From assembly GCA_900539145.1 (NCBI GenBank), contig UQAX01000012.1, positions 1-57,072 of the forward strand: a stretch of DNA of 57,072 nucleotides, written 5' to 3'. Below, one piece after another: positions 15,567 to 24,063 of the stretch (position 1 is its first letter; every line of letters begins with the position of its first letter). The notes below the pieces were generated by a model. It did no database searches. It saw nothing but the letters and a program-made list of their open reading frames with translations, and was not told the DNA's origin. The DNA comes from an uncultured Blautia sp. Lineage in GTDB: Bacteria; Bacillota; Clostridia; Lachnospirales; Lachnospiraceae. Made by a program: the position numbers and the translations under genes.

Positions 15567-16108
15567 CAAAGCTTTAACTCCTTAACAATTTCCCCTTCAA
15601 ATCCACGGATACTGAATACGCCGTCTTCCAAAACAGCATAAGTAGGAATATTTCCTTCTTTTGGAATGGAAACAGAACCCGGATTTAAAATTGTATAGTT
15701 TTCTTTCTTTTCTGCACGCAACACATGGGTATGTCCATGGATGAAAATATCTCCGTTTTTCATTGGTGGAAGGTTATTTTCATTATACACATGCCCATGG
15801 CTTGCATAAATGGTCCTTTCTCCATCCATAATAATGCAGTAATCTGCCATAACCGGAAATTCCAGAACCATCTGATCCACTTCTGCCTCGCAGTTTCCCC
15901 TTACTACATAAAGCTCATTTTTCTTTGCGTTAAGCATTGCAATGACTTCTTTTGGGGCATATTCTTTAGGCAAATCGTTTCTGGGACCGTGATACAGAAT
16001 ATCTCCCAGCAAAATCAAACGATCTGCCTTTTCCTGCTCATAAGCTTCCAGCATTTTTCTGCAATAATATGCGGAACCGTGAATATCTGAAGCAAACATA
16101 TATTTCAT
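15566..16108 (-). CDS. YfcE-like phosphodiesterase (second copy)
   Basis: Metallophosphoesterase, 180 residues from the ATG at 16108, preferred because AAGGAG lies 9 nt upstream; a longer reading adds 12 residues with no ribosome site. Metal-ligand motifs: SDIHGSAYY, LLGDILYHGP, VRGNCEAEVD, SHGHVYN and HGHTHVL. It is close to E. coli YfcE in motif layout, more so than the first copy (LGDILYHGPRND). It is translationally coupled to the RNA methyltransferase. Confidence 0.92.
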   Translation of the reverse strand: MKYMFASDIHGSAYYCRKMLEAYEQEKADRLILLGDILYHGPRNDLPKEYAPKEVIAMLNAKKNELYVVRGNCEAEVDQMVLEFPVMADYCIIMDGERTIYASHGHVYNENNLPPMKNGDIFIHGHTHVLRAEKKENYTILNPGSVSIPKEGNIPTYAVLEDGVFSIRGFEGEIVKELKL

Positions 16109-16148
16109 GTTATTTTTCTCCTTATCGTATACTGTAATATTCAATTAT

Positions 16149-16484
16149 TTATTTTTTTATTTTACTATGCTCCTTAGAAAAATACAAGTTCGAACCTTGA
16201 TAACATCGTATTCCTCCTACCACTGATTTCACCCTGTACCCCATTTTCATAAGCTCTCTGGCTGCAAAGAGGCTGCTGCTTCCACGACTGCAATATAAAA
16301 CCAGCAATTTATCCTTTGAAAATCTTCTGCACCTTTGAATTTCCTCATAAGGGATATTTACCGCTGTTTTTAAATGACTTCTCTCATATTCTTCTGCATC
16401 CCTTAAATCTATAATAACGGCATCCTGTCTGCCTACATAAGCATCTAATTCCTCTGCTGAAATTGTATCAATACTCAGCATCAT
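16149..16484 (-). CDS. Rhodanese-like domain protein
   Basis: A single rhodanese domain of about 111 residues. It shows IDLRDAEEYERSHLKTAVNIP and an active-site loop CSRGSSS, whose Cys would carry a persulfide. Probably a cytosolic sulfur carrier. An AAGGA site lies 6 nt before the ATG at 16484; the ATG two codons earlier touches that site and is less likely. It sits 40 nt upstream of the second phosphodiesterase gene and may share its transcript. Confidence 0.88.
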   Translation of the reverse strand: MMLSIDTISAEELDAYVGRQDAVIIDLRDAEEYERSHLKTAVNIPYEEIQRCRRFSKDKLLVLYCSRGSSSLFAARELMKMGYRVKSVVGGIRCYQGSNLYFSKEHSKIKK

Positions 16485-16522
16485 TCTCATTCCTTTTCTT
16501 TTATTATTAGTATATGCGGCAG

Positions 16523-16556
16523 AAAAAAAGGAAACTCCGGTAAAACCGAAGTTTCC
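16523..16556 (-). terminator. Strong terminator of the Asn-rich protein gene
   Basis: Minus strand: 12-bp stem GGAAACTTCGGT/ACCGGAGTTTCC with a 3-nt loop followed by seven T. It lies 19 nt after the Asn-rich gene. Confidence 0.9.
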
Positions 16557-16574
16557 TACAAGGGGGGCTCTTTT

Positions 16575-16754
16575 TTAATAACTATATTCTGATTTGGAGT
16601 TATTTTTGTCTGCTGCGTTTTTATCTGCTGCATTTCTGTTAGATGAGTTTGTTGAATTTTTGCTGTTGGATGCAGCGGATTTGTTTGCATTATTCATGTT
16701 GTTTGCGTTAGATGCCGCTTTGTTCTTATTTGTGTTGTTCATGTTTTTTGCCAT
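16575..16754 (-). CDS. Asn/Lys/Ala/Ser-rich small protein, possible spore protein (59 aa)
   Basis: A 59-residue low-complexity protein from ATG 16754 behind AGGAGG (9 nt). It is built from N, K, A and S (AKNMNNTNKNKAASNANN, and an AADKNAADKN repeat) and ends KSEYSY. This composition and tail are like gamma-type small acid-soluble spore proteins, but no definite SASP motif is visible. It has its own strong terminator, so it is a free-standing gene, perhaps highly expressed. The spore role is inference. Confidence 0.7.
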   Translation of the reverse strand: MAKNMNNTNKNKAASNANNMNNANKSAASNSKNSTNSSNRNAADKNAADKNNSKSEYSY

Positions 16755-16889
16755 GATGGAATACCTCCTAAATAAAAATTTTTGGTTACAGTCTTATTAT
16801 CTCTGCAATCAAAAATAATATTCTCAGGAAAATATATTAAATTGGTATTTCTTAAATTTTAACAATTTTCTAACAAAAAAATAATATTA

Positions 16890-17036
16890 TTGCTTTTTTT
16901 TTCCTTTTATATTATAATATGGGTTGTAAAAAGAATTTACCCTTCAAAAATTTTTTTTACATTATAACCCCTTATTTAATTATTTATACTCCCCTCGAAG
17001 TCCCTCATAGCTCCCCTATGAGGGATTTCTTTTTGT
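16890..17036 (+). ncRNA. Candidate small RNA of about 110 nt
   Basis: Plus-strand promoter TTGCTT-17 bp-TATAAT at 16890-16918 and, about 110 nt later, a terminator: CCCTCATAG/CTATGAGGG stem at 17002-17024 followed by TTTCTTTTT. Between them no ORF is seen, but GGGTT...AACCC arms enclose complementary A- and T-runs, so the transcript can fold. It is antisense to nothing and lies between two minus-strand genes. No known RNA family recognised. Confidence 0.45.
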
Positions 17037-17038
17037 TT

Positions 17039-17470
17039 CTACCGCTTTCTCACAATGGAAATCACAACGAAAATCAAGATGACCGGCAATAAAATCGGCA
17101 GTAAAAAGGATAATAAAGTTGTAATAAGTGAAATAATTAAAAAGATAACCGCAATAGCAATTCCAATATATACATATTTCTTTGCTTTGCCGGATAATCC
17201 CTTTTTCTTTCCTTCACTTTGCACATCTTGTGTGGTCTCTTCATAAAAATAATTTTGATTTTCTCTGCTGTTGGGTGCAGTATCCAGAATGGTTCTGGCA
17301 ATCAGACGGGGGTCTCCCAGCATATTCAAAACCTCTTCTTCACTGCTTCCACTTTGTTTTTGTTCTTCTATATAATTCATATAATACGATACATGCTCCG
17401 CCACCTGATTTTGGGGAAGCTGTTCGCTTAATACTTCTTTTAATTCTTCCAAGAACTCCCTTTTCGTCAT
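17039..17470 (-). CDS. DUF1700 membrane protein
   Basis: A 143-residue protein with an N-terminal cytosolic DUF1700 region (MTKREFLEELKEVLSEQLP, HVSYYMNYIEEQ, MLGDPRLIARTIL) and a C-terminal hydrophobic hairpin (residues about 97-140) forming one or two membrane segments, ending with RKR. DUF1700 proteins usually pair with a PadR regulator that controls them; none is adjacent. It follows the aminotransferase gene by 20 nt. Role unknown, perhaps envelope stress. Confidence 0.85.
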   Translation of the reverse strand: MTKREFLEELKEVLSEQLPQNQVAEHVSYYMNYIEEQKQSGSSEEEVLNMLGDPRLIARTILDTAPNSRENQNYFYEETTQDVQSEGKKKGLSGKAKKYVYIGIAIAVIFLIISLITTLLSFLLPILLPVILIFVVISIVRKR

Positions 17471-17489
17471 ATTACACCCGCTCCTTCTC

Positions 17490-18680
17490 TCATTTTGTAT
17501 GGAATTCCTCAGCTAACTTTCTAAAGCTGTCTAAGGAACTCAAAATTGTCTCATAAGAGACACAGTAGGCAATTCTTACATATCCGGGGCAGGAAAAAGA
17601 AGAACCCGGCACAATCAGAATATGATACTTCTTCGCAGCTTCGCAAAATTTCTTTTCGTCTTCTATCGGAGATTTTACAAAAAGATAAAATGCGCCCTCC
17701 GGCTTAATACAATGAAATCCCATTTCTGTAAGCGCATGATACAAGGCTTCACGATTTCGGTTATAATAAGGCACGTCCGCCTTTGCCTCCAAGCATCTGG
17801 CAACTACCTTCTGCATGAAAGAAGGTGCGTTCACATAGCCTAAAATTCTGGTTGCCACATTGGCTGCTGCCTGAATTTCTTCTGCATCTGCCGCTTCCTT
17901 TGGAATGACAAGATAGCCAATTCTTTCACCCGGCAGTGAAAGGGATTTGCTGAAGGAATATCCTACAATGGTATTTTCATAATATTTTGTCAGATAAGGA
18001 ACTTCCACACCGTCATAAACCAGCTCACGATAAGGCTCATCGGAAATCAGATAAATATCTGTTCCAAACTCCTGCTGCTTTCTTCTTAAAATATCTGCCA
18101 GCTTTTGAATGGTTGCTTCTGAATATACCACTCCCGTAGGATTGTTGGGAGAATTGACAATCACCGCTTTTGTCCGCTTTGTCAGCTTTTCTTCCAGTTC
18201 TTTTAAGTTCGGCTGAAAATCTCTTGTGTCAGGGCTTACTACTACGACAACCCCGTCATAATTAGACACATAGGCATTGTACTCTCCGAAATAAGGCGCA
18301 ATAACCACAACCTCATCCTGTGGATTTAACAGGGTTTTTAAGATTACATTTAATCCCCCTGCCGCTCCTACTGTCATGATGATGTTTTCCTTCTCAAAAG
18401 AAGTATCAAATCTTTCATTTAAAGACTCTGCCACTGCCTGTCTTACATCCTCATATCCGCTGTTACTCATATAGCCGTGAAGCACAACAGGGTCTTCTTC
18501 CTTTACAATTTCGCACATTGCAGCCTGAACCTCAGGCGGTGCAGGCACATTGGGATTTCCCAGACTAAAATCATAAACGTTTTCTGCACCATATTCCTTC
18601 GCCAGTTTTTTTCCTTCTTCAAACATTGCACGAATTGCCGAGCTGTTGTTCACCAATGCCTTCATCTTATCTGCTATCAT
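17490..18680 (-). CDS. Class I/II pyridoxal-phosphate aminotransferase
   Basis: PLP enzyme of 396 residues of the aspartate-aminotransferase fold. It shows FSLGNPNVPAPP near the substrate site, VGAAGGLN, VNSPNNPTG (about 170), the DEPYREL Asp/Tyr pair for PLP, and the YSFSKSLSLPGERIG block with the PLP-binding Lys. The start at 18680 has an AAAGGA site; a longer reading would overlap the neighbouring ABC gene. Substrate is uncertain (Asp/Ala/aromatic type). Confidence 0.92.
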   Translation of the reverse strand: MIADKMKALVNNSSAIRAMFEEGKKLAKEYGAENVYDFSLGNPNVPAPPEVQAAMCEIVKEEDPVVLHGYMSNSGYEDVRQAVAESLNERFDTSFEKENIIMTVGAAGGLNVILKTLLNPQDEVVVIAPYFGEYNAYVSNYDGVVVVVSPDTRDFQPNLKELEEKLTKRTKAVIVNSPNNPTGVVYSEATIQKLADILRRKQQEFGTDIYLISDEPYRELVYDGVEVPYLTKYYENTIVGYSFSKSLSLPGERIGYLVIPKEAADAEEIQAAANVATRILGYVNAPSFMQKVVARCLEAKADVPYYNRNREALYHALTEMGFHCIKPEGAFYLFVKSPIEDEKKFCEAAKKYHILIVPGSSFSCPGYVRIAYCVSYETILSSLDSFRKLAEEFHTK

Positions 18681-18717
18681 GTTCAACCATTCCTTTCCCT
18701 GCGTTTTTCTCATTGTA

Positions 18718-20451
18718 TCATGAAAATGAAAGTTTATAAAGACTGCTGTAAATACCTTCTTTTTCCATAAGCTCCTGATGTGTTCCTTCTTCTGCAATTC
18801 CATCCTCTGTCAGTACCAGAATTCTCTGGGCTTTTCTGATTGTGGAAAGTCTGTGGGCGATTACAAATGTGGTTCTGTCTGCGGAAAGCTTCTCCAAAGA
18901 GTCCTGTACAATCTTTTCACTCTCGTTATCAAGAGCAGAGGTCGCCTCGTCAAAAATCAAAATCGGCGGATTTTTCAGGAAAACTCTGGCAATGGAAAGT
19001 CTCTGCTTCTGTCCGCCGGAGAGCTTCACACCTCTTTGTCCAATATCTGTATTGTAACCGTTTTCCAACTCCATAATAAACTCATGAGCATTGGCTGCTT
19101 TTGCTGCCTCTATGACTTCCTCATCTGTGGCATCGGGCTTTCCATATCGGATATTTTCCATAACCGTTCCGGCAAACAGATATACATCCTGCTGTACAAT
19201 ACCGATTTTACTTCGTAAGCTGTGCAATTTAATCTTTCGAATGTCCTGTCCGTCCAACAACACTCGTCCCTCTGTTACATCATAGAAGCGTGGAATTAAA
19301 CTGCAAAGAGTTGTCTTTCCTGCTCCCGAACCACCTACCAAAGCCACGTATTCTCCTGCATTTACCTTAAGATTTACATCTTTTAACACCTGCTCTTTAT
19401 TTCCCTCATAAGAAAAAGATACATTTTCAAAATCAATCGCTCCTTTTACATCGGTAAGCTCGCAGGCGTTCTCATCATCGGTAATATCCGGCTCTACCGC
19501 CATAATTTCACGGAAGCGTACATATCCGCTGTATCCGTTCTGAAACTGCTCTGTAAAGTTAATCAGCTTTTTCACCGGCTCGGTAAAGTTATTGATGTAT
19601 AAAAGAACCGTCACCAAATCCTCTACGGGCATCTGTCCCTTTGTAAGAGAAAACGCTCCTACCAGAAGAACTACAATGGTAATCAGTATAGTAAATGCTC
19701 CCATTCCGGAATAGTAAGTACCCATATACTGATAACTCTGCTTTTTCGACTCTACAAAACGCTGATTTCCGATTTTAAATTTTCTCATTTCTTCCTGCTC
19801 GTTGGCAAAGGATTTTACCACACGAATGCCGGAAAGACTGTCTTCAATTTGAGTGTTAATATCTGCAATGCGGGCTCTGTTTCTCTGAAATGCCGTTTCC
19901 ATTTTGCGGTTAAAGTAAAGGGCGTATAAAATCAAAAACGGAATAAAGAAAAATGCAGCCAAAGCCAAACGGATATTGATAAATGCCAGAATAATAAATG
20001 CTCCCACAAATTTAATAATGGAAATAATCAAATCCTCCGGCCCGTGATGCAAAAGCTCGCTGATTTCAAATAAATCGGAGGTTACTCTGGAAAGGAGCTG
20101 TCCCACCTTCTGATTGTCAAAAAATGAAAAGGACAGCTTTTGATAATGACTAAAAATTTCATTTCGCATGTCCCGCTCAATGCGAGCGCCCATCAAATGC
20201 CCATAGTAAGCAATATAGAAATTACAGAAAGCTTCCAAAAGCACCAGCGCAATCATAAAAATCCCCAGTTTTATAATTACGTTTACTGCTTTTTCTACCG
20301 GATAATACACCACATTACTTGTAATATAGCGTACAATCAAAGGGATTATCAAAGTAATCCCTGCTCCTAAAACTGCGAAAAACAGGTCTGAAAAGAAAAG
20401 TCCTTTATAGGGCTTGTAATAACCTGCCAACTGCTTTAATGTCTTTTTCAT
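18718..20451 (-). CDS. ABC exporter, fused membrane and ATPase domains
   Basis: Half-transporter of 577 residues that would dimerise to export lipid, peptide or drug using ATP. Six membrane helices lie in residues 1-310 with the ABC_membrane domain. The ATPase has Walker A GGSGAGKTTL (about 372), Q-loop IVQQDVYLF, signature LSGGQKQR, Walker B ILIFDEATSALD and the switch VIAHRLSTI. It starts behind AAAGGAG, 23 nt downstream of the MBL lipoprotein gene. Only one half-transporter is present, so a homodimer is likely. Confidence 0.95.
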   Translation of the reverse strand: MKKTLKQLAGYYKPYKGLFFSDLFFAVLGAGITLIIPLIVRYITSNVVYYPVEKAVNVIIKLGIFMIALVLLEAFCNFYIAYYGHLMGARIERDMRNEIFSHYQKLSFSFFDNQKVGQLLSRVTSDLFEISELLHHGPEDLIISIIKFVGAFIILAFINIRLALAAFFFIPFLILYALYFNRKMETAFQRNRARIADINTQIEDSLSGIRVVKSFANEQEEMRKFKIGNQRFVESKKQSYQYMGTYYSGMGAFTILITIVVLLVGAFSLTKGQMPVEDLVTVLLYINNFTEPVKKLINFTEQFQNGYSGYVRFREIMAVEPDITDDENACELTDVKGAIDFENVSFSYEGNKEQVLKDVNLKVNAGEYVALVGGSGAGKTTLCSLIPRFYDVTEGRVLLDGQDIRKIKLHSLRSKIGIVQQDVYLFAGTVMENIRYGKPDATDEEVIEAAKAANAHEFIMELENGYNTDIGQRGVKLSGGQKQRLSIARVFLKNPPILIFDEATSALDNESEKIVQDSLEKLSADRTTFVIAHRLSTIRKAQRILVLTEDGIAEEGTHQELMEKEGIYSSLYKLSFS

Positions 20452-20474
20452 TTCCTATTCTCCTTTGTATCTTT

Positions 20475-21596
20475 TTACGGGTTACAGCTCTTGCAGGCGC
20501 TGTACCCTGCGTCTAATAAAGTATTGATATCCCCTTTATAATAGCTTCTGTTCTCCTCCGACATCTGTTCTACGGAAGAGCAGTCTTTTTTATGGATTTT
20601 CTTTGTATGTGCGTTTAAAACAAAGTCACATTCCTGCTCATTGCTGTTGTTAAACTCCTGTGTAACAGCCTCTTCCTCTGCCCCGCTTCTGTCTCCCGGA
20701 GTGTAGTCATTACAGGGCTCTTTTTCAAAGGTCAGCTCCTGCCCGTCACTGTACAGGAGGATTGTCCCCTGCAAGTCTGTACGAAATACCGGCACCTCAT
20801 ACTTCTTTAAAAGCTCCATGGTATCTGCTCTGGGATGTCCGTATTTATTGTCTTTTCCACAACTAATTACACTGTAAGAGGGAGAAACTTTCTTAAAAAA
20901 TTCTTCACTTACGTGTGAACCATGATGGTTCATCAGCATCACGTCTGCCTGAATATCCACACCGGAGTCCAAAATTTCTTTTTCACTTTCCAGCCCGATA
21001 TCTCCGCCGATAAAGAATTTCTGTTCTCCGTTTTCTAAAATAATGCCTACGGAGTCTTGATTTTCATCCTCATGGCCGTAAGACACCGGAGAAATAATTC
21101 GAAATTTCGCACTTCCTAAAGAAAACTCCTGTCCTTGCTTGGGATGAACTGCCTGATATCCTTTTTCCTCTGCGATTTTCTTATAAGACTGGAAAATATT
21201 GGAGTCAGCCTCATAATCAGGAGTAATCAATGTACCTACGGGGAATTTATGTAAAGCACCCACAGCCCCTGACAGATGGTCCTCGTCAAAGTGGGAAATC
21301 AGCACATAATCCAGCTTTTCAATCTTTTGCTTTTCCAGATAGCTTACTACAAAGGAAGAGCTCTTTCTTGCGCCTCCGTCTATCAGCATGTTTTGTCCTT
21401 CTGATTGAAGCAATATGGCGTTTCCCTGCCCCACATCCAAATAGTGAACCGTAAGTCCTCCTGCTGTCTGTGCCTTTTGTGCAATATCAGAATTTACGCT
21501 GCCCTGCATCTTCTCTTTCCCACAGCCCCAAAGAGGCACAACAAAAAGAAGCATTGCAAGTACAAGTCCTAATAGTCGTCTCATTTTTGTCTTCAT
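20475..21596 (-). CDS. ComEC-like metallo-beta-lactamase lipoprotein
   Basis: Secreted, lipid-anchored MBL-fold hydrolase of 373 residues. Signal peptide with lipobox VPLWGC (Cys about 25). The MBL motifs follow: HYLDVGQGNAIL, DGG, SHFDEDHLSG (HxDxDH), GGDIG and MNHHGSH; this matches the C-terminal hydrolase of ComEC and free-standing relatives. The C-terminal about 50 residues (NAHTKKIHKKDC, YSACKSCNP) form a small Cys/His domain found in many secreted nucleases of Firmicutes. Start 21596 has AAGGAG. Probably acts on external DNA or nucleotides. Confidence 0.85.
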   Translation of the reverse strand: MKTKMRRLLGLVLAMLLFVVPLWGCGKEKMQGSVNSDIAQKAQTAGGLTVHYLDVGQGNAILLQSEGQNMLIDGGARKSSSFVVSYLEKQKIEKLDYVLISHFDEDHLSGAVGALHKFPVGTLITPDYEADSNIFQSYKKIAEEKGYQAVHPKQGQEFSLGSAKFRIISPVSYGHEDENQDSVGIILENGEQKFFIGGDIGLESEKEILDSGVDIQADVMLMNHHGSHVSEEFFKKVSPSYSVISCGKDNKYGHPRADTMELLKKYEVPVFRTDLQGTILLYSDGQELTFEKEPCNDYTPGDRSGAEEEAVTQEFNNSNEQECDFVLNAHTKKIHKKDCSSVEQMSEENRSYYKGDINTLLDAGYSACKSCNP

Positions 21597-21651
21597 CTCT
21601 TTTGTCTCCTTTTCCTGCCGCAGCACGCTCCTTACGGAGCATTTATTATGT

Positions 21652-21700
21652 AATAAAACCGCAGACACACATTTTAACTTTTGTGTTCATCTGCGGTTTC
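21652..21700 (-). terminator. Terminator after the trigger-factor-like gene
   Basis: AAACCGCAGA/TCTGCGGTTT arms around a 24-nt loop, followed on the minus strand by TTTTATTA. Confidence 0.6.
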
Positions 21701-21706
21701 TATCCA

Positions 21707-22879
21707 CTATTCCTGTGCAGCCTGTGTATCAGCTTCCGGCTCCTGCTCTGTTACCGTAGCAGTCTCTACAATCACATCACATGCCTTGTTCCAAAGTACA
21801 CTGTCTTTTAATACATTTAAATCACCATAATACATTTTCATGGTCTCTACATCAGGAAATCCGTTTAATTCTGCGAATTTTGCCTCTTCTGCTGTATAGT
21901 CTTCTTCGCTCATTTCAATTCCTTCTGCGTTGAAAATAGCCTGTACGATTAAATTCTGCTGTAAATAAGTCTGTGCGGACTCTGTCAGTACCTGCTCTAC
22001 TTCTTCCTCAGAAATTCCCTGCTGTTTTACATAATCGTCTAAAGTCATCTGGAACTGCGCCTGATACATCTGGTCAAGTCTTTCCCTTACGTCCTTTTTG
22101 CCCTGTTCTAAAAGAGCTTCCGGATATTCCTTAAACTCTGTTGCCTCTACGACCATAGAGAACAAATCAGATTTCACCTGACCTTCATATTCTAAATCAA
22201 TGCTTTTCTGCATTGCCTCTTTTTCTGCCGCTCTGAATTCTTCCACAGTTTTATAATCTGTATTTGCCGCTGCCCATTCATCGGTAAGCTCCGGCTTCAC
22301 AGAAATACTGTTAATTTTCACCTTAAACTGCACTGCTTTTCCTTGCAGCTCTGTTGCTCTATAATCTACCGGAAAAGTCAGGTCTAAGGTCACTTCTTCT
22401 CCTTTTTTGTGTCCGACTAATCCATCCTCGAACCCCTCAATCATAGAACCGGAGCCAATAAGCAGGTCTTCACCCTGTGCTGAACCGCCTTCAAATTCCT
22501 CGCCGTCCATATAACCTGTGAAATCGATGTTTACGATATCATCCTGCTGAACCGCTCTGTCCTCTGTCACTTCCACCTTATACTGGCTCATAAGCTTATA
22601 GGAAATACTGTTTTCCACTTCTTCGTCTGTTACAGATGCCTTTGGCGCCTCTGTTACCTGAAGATTTTTATATTCTCCTAAAGTAATATAATCTTCTATC
22701 TTGTTAATGTCCGCCGCAACTACTTTTCCGTCTTTATTTGTCAGCTTAAAGTCCTCCTGCGCAGACTGCTCTGTTTTCGTTCCTTCTTTATCCTCCGTCT
22801 TGTCCTTCTTTTCGCCACAGCCCATTGCTGTACCCAGAATTCCCAATGTCAGCAGAAGGATTATCATTTTTTTCTTCAT
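21707..22879 (-). CDS. Trigger-factor-like peptidyl-prolyl isomerase lipoprotein
   Basis: A 390-residue lipoprotein (signal peptide, lipobox GTAMGC with Cys about 21) that joins a trigger-factor type FKBP domain (VNIDFTGYMDGEEFEGG, GSGSMIEGFEDGL, VTLDLTFP; about 115-205) with a helical chaperone-like C-terminus (about 210-370). The ribosome-binding head of true trigger factor is missing, so it should fold proteins outside the membrane. The acidic tail (EQEPEADTQAAQE) is unusual. It stands alone between terminators and a divergent gene. Confidence 0.9.
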   Translation of the reverse strand: MKKKMIILLLTLGILGTAMGCGEKKDKTEDKEGTKTEQSAQEDFKLTNKDGKVVAADINKIEDYITLGEYKNLQVTEAPKASVTDEEVENSISYKLMSQYKVEVTEDRAVQQDDIVNIDFTGYMDGEEFEGGSAQGEDLLIGSGSMIEGFEDGLVGHKKGEEVTLDLTFPVDYRATELQGKAVQFKVKINSISVKPELTDEWAAANTDYKTVEEFRAAEKEAMQKSIDLEYEGQVKSDLFSMVVEATEFKEYPEALLEQGKKDVRERLDQMYQAQFQMTLDDYVKQQGISEEEVEQVLTESAQTYLQQNLIVQAIFNAEGIEMSEEDYTAEEAKFAELNGFPDVETMKMYYGDLNVLKDSVLWNKACDVIVETATVTEQEPEADTQAAQE

Positions 22880-22970
22880 GCCTTTTATTTCCTCTCCATT
22901 TAAAATTAGTATACAAAAGCAGTTATACCATATTACCGCCGAAAAAGAAAGGGTTTCAGGGGATTTTTAG

Positions 22971-22999
22971 TTGCCTTTTCCATGAAAGGGTGCTAGAAT
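22971..22999 (+). promoter_or_regulatory. Promoter of the 150-aa membrane protein
   Basis: TTGCCT, 17-bp spacer, TAGAAT, about 45 nt before the start codon at 23043. Confidence 0.75.
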
Positions 23000-23042
23000 A
23001 TTCTAAGTATGAATTACTGAAATAATAGGAGGATTAACAGAA

Positions 23043-23495
23043 ATGCTTACGAAAATACTTCTGGTTGTTTTGGTTCTTTTAATCATTGGTATTATTGTTC
23101 TCTTTTTCCTTGGAAAAAAGGCTCAGAAAAAACAGGAAGAACAACAGGTACAGCTGGATGCCATGAAACAGACGATGACAATGCTTATCATTGATAAAAA
23201 ACGTCTGCCTATTAAGCAATCCGGTCTGCCTCAGATGGTTATCGACCAGACTCCAAAGCTTATGCGTCGTTCTAAGCTGCCTATCGTAAAAGCCAAAATC
23301 GGTCCAAAGATTATGACTTTAGTAGCTGACGAAGCAATATTTGACTTAATTCCTGTAAAGAAAGAAATCAAAGCCGATGTAAGCGGTATTTACATTGTAG
23401 GAGTAAGAGGACTTCGTGGTTCCCTGACACCTCCGGCTAAGAAAAAGGGCTGGTTCAAACGCATGAAAGAAAAAGCTGCGTCTGCCCAGAAATAA
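23043..23495 (+). CDS. Membrane-anchored conserved protein of unknown function
   Basis: A 150-residue protein with one N-terminal membrane segment (residues 3-24), a basic/Gln-rich linker, and a compact domain with LIIDKKRLPIKQSGLP, LMRRSKLPIVKAKIG and IYIVGVRGLRG, ending in a very basic tail. AGGAGG is 10 nt upstream. It has its own promoter and terminator, the sole plus-strand gene among minus-strand ones. I do not recognise it; the pattern suggests a conserved Lachnospiraceae family. Confidence 0.75.
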   Translation: MLTKILLVVLVLLIIGIIVLFFLGKKAQKKQEEQQVQLDAMKQTMTMLIIDKKRLPIKQSGLPQMVIDQTPKLMRRSKLPIVKAKIGPKIMTLVADEAIFDLIPVKKEIKADVSGIYIVGVRGLRGSLTPPAKKKGWFKRMKEKAASAQK

Positions 23496-23511
23496 ACAGG
23501 ATTATTACTTC

Positions 23512-23583
23512 AAAAAGAGTTGGCGTTTTAAGTATCATTCAGAAATATTCTGGAAATCACTTAATACTCCAACTCTTTTTTAT
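23512..23583. terminator. Bidirectional terminator
   Basis: Long stem AAAAAGAGTTGG.../...CCAACTCTTTTTT with a second small hairpin (CAGAA/TTCTG) in its loop. T-tracts exist on both strands, so it can end both the 150-aa gene and the DUF1934 gene. Confidence 0.85.
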
Positions 23584-23608
23584 CACTTCTTAAAGTAATA
23601 ATCCCTTT

Positions 23609-24061
23609 TTATATGCTTAAGGAAAATTCACCGCTGTTCTTTTCTTTGACACTCACTGCAATCCGGCAGTCTGCCGCATGTTCTCCGTTAATTTCCATCG
23701 CATAGTCAATACAAAGCTCCAGACTTTTCTCCTGTTCTTTTATATCAATATTAGTCGCTGCAATTCCCATTTGAAGATTTCCGAAGGGAGTGGCGTAATA
23801 ACTGATATTTTTCTTTTGCTCCTCGAAAATCATCTGCATATTGGTAAGTCCTTTTTTCTTTACTTCCACGCTGTTTTCTGAGATTTTAATGCTGTTTCTG
23901 TTCTGCTCTGTAAATCCTTCAATGGTTTCATTATAAAAAATATAATGGTGACCGTTTTTATAATAGTATTCGCCTTTTGCCACCATTTCTACTTCTTCCG
24001 GCGGGCTGCCGTCTTCCATGCTTTGAAGTCCTTTTACTGTAACTAAAACGTCCTTTGTCAT
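23609..24061 (-). CDS. DUF1934 family protein
   Basis: A 150-residue beta-rich protein of the DUF1934 calycin-like family: VTVKGLQ, YYYKNGHHYIFYNETIEG, FEEQKKNISYYATPFG, and LCIDYAMEINGEHAADC. It begins 2 nt after the murI stop and is probably co-translated with it. Family role unknown. Confidence 0.88.
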   Translation of the reverse strand: MTKDVLVTVKGLQSMEDGSPPEEVEMVAKGEYYYKNGHHYIFYNETIEGFTEQNRNSIKISENSVEVKKKGLTNMQMIFEEQKKNISYYATPFGNLQMGIAATNIDIKEQEKSLELCIDYAMEINGEHAADCRIAVSVKEKNSGEFSLSI

Positions 24062-24063
24062 TT

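Noticed and set aside
13318..16108. Two YfcE-like phosphodiesterases as a recent duplication
   Set aside because: Their sequences differ throughout except at metal motifs, so they are old paralogues and not notable.
17039..17470. DUF1700 gene as a PadR/DUF1700 envelope-stress pair
   Set aside because: No PadR regulator gene is present next to it.
18680..18803. 41-residue N-terminal extension of the aminotransferase
   Set aside because: It overlaps the ABC gene and has no ribosome site; the later ATG is well placed.
23043..23495. Membrane-anchored 150-aa protein as a phage holin
   Set aside because: It has one membrane segment and a soluble domain, own promoter, and a core-gene neighbourhood.
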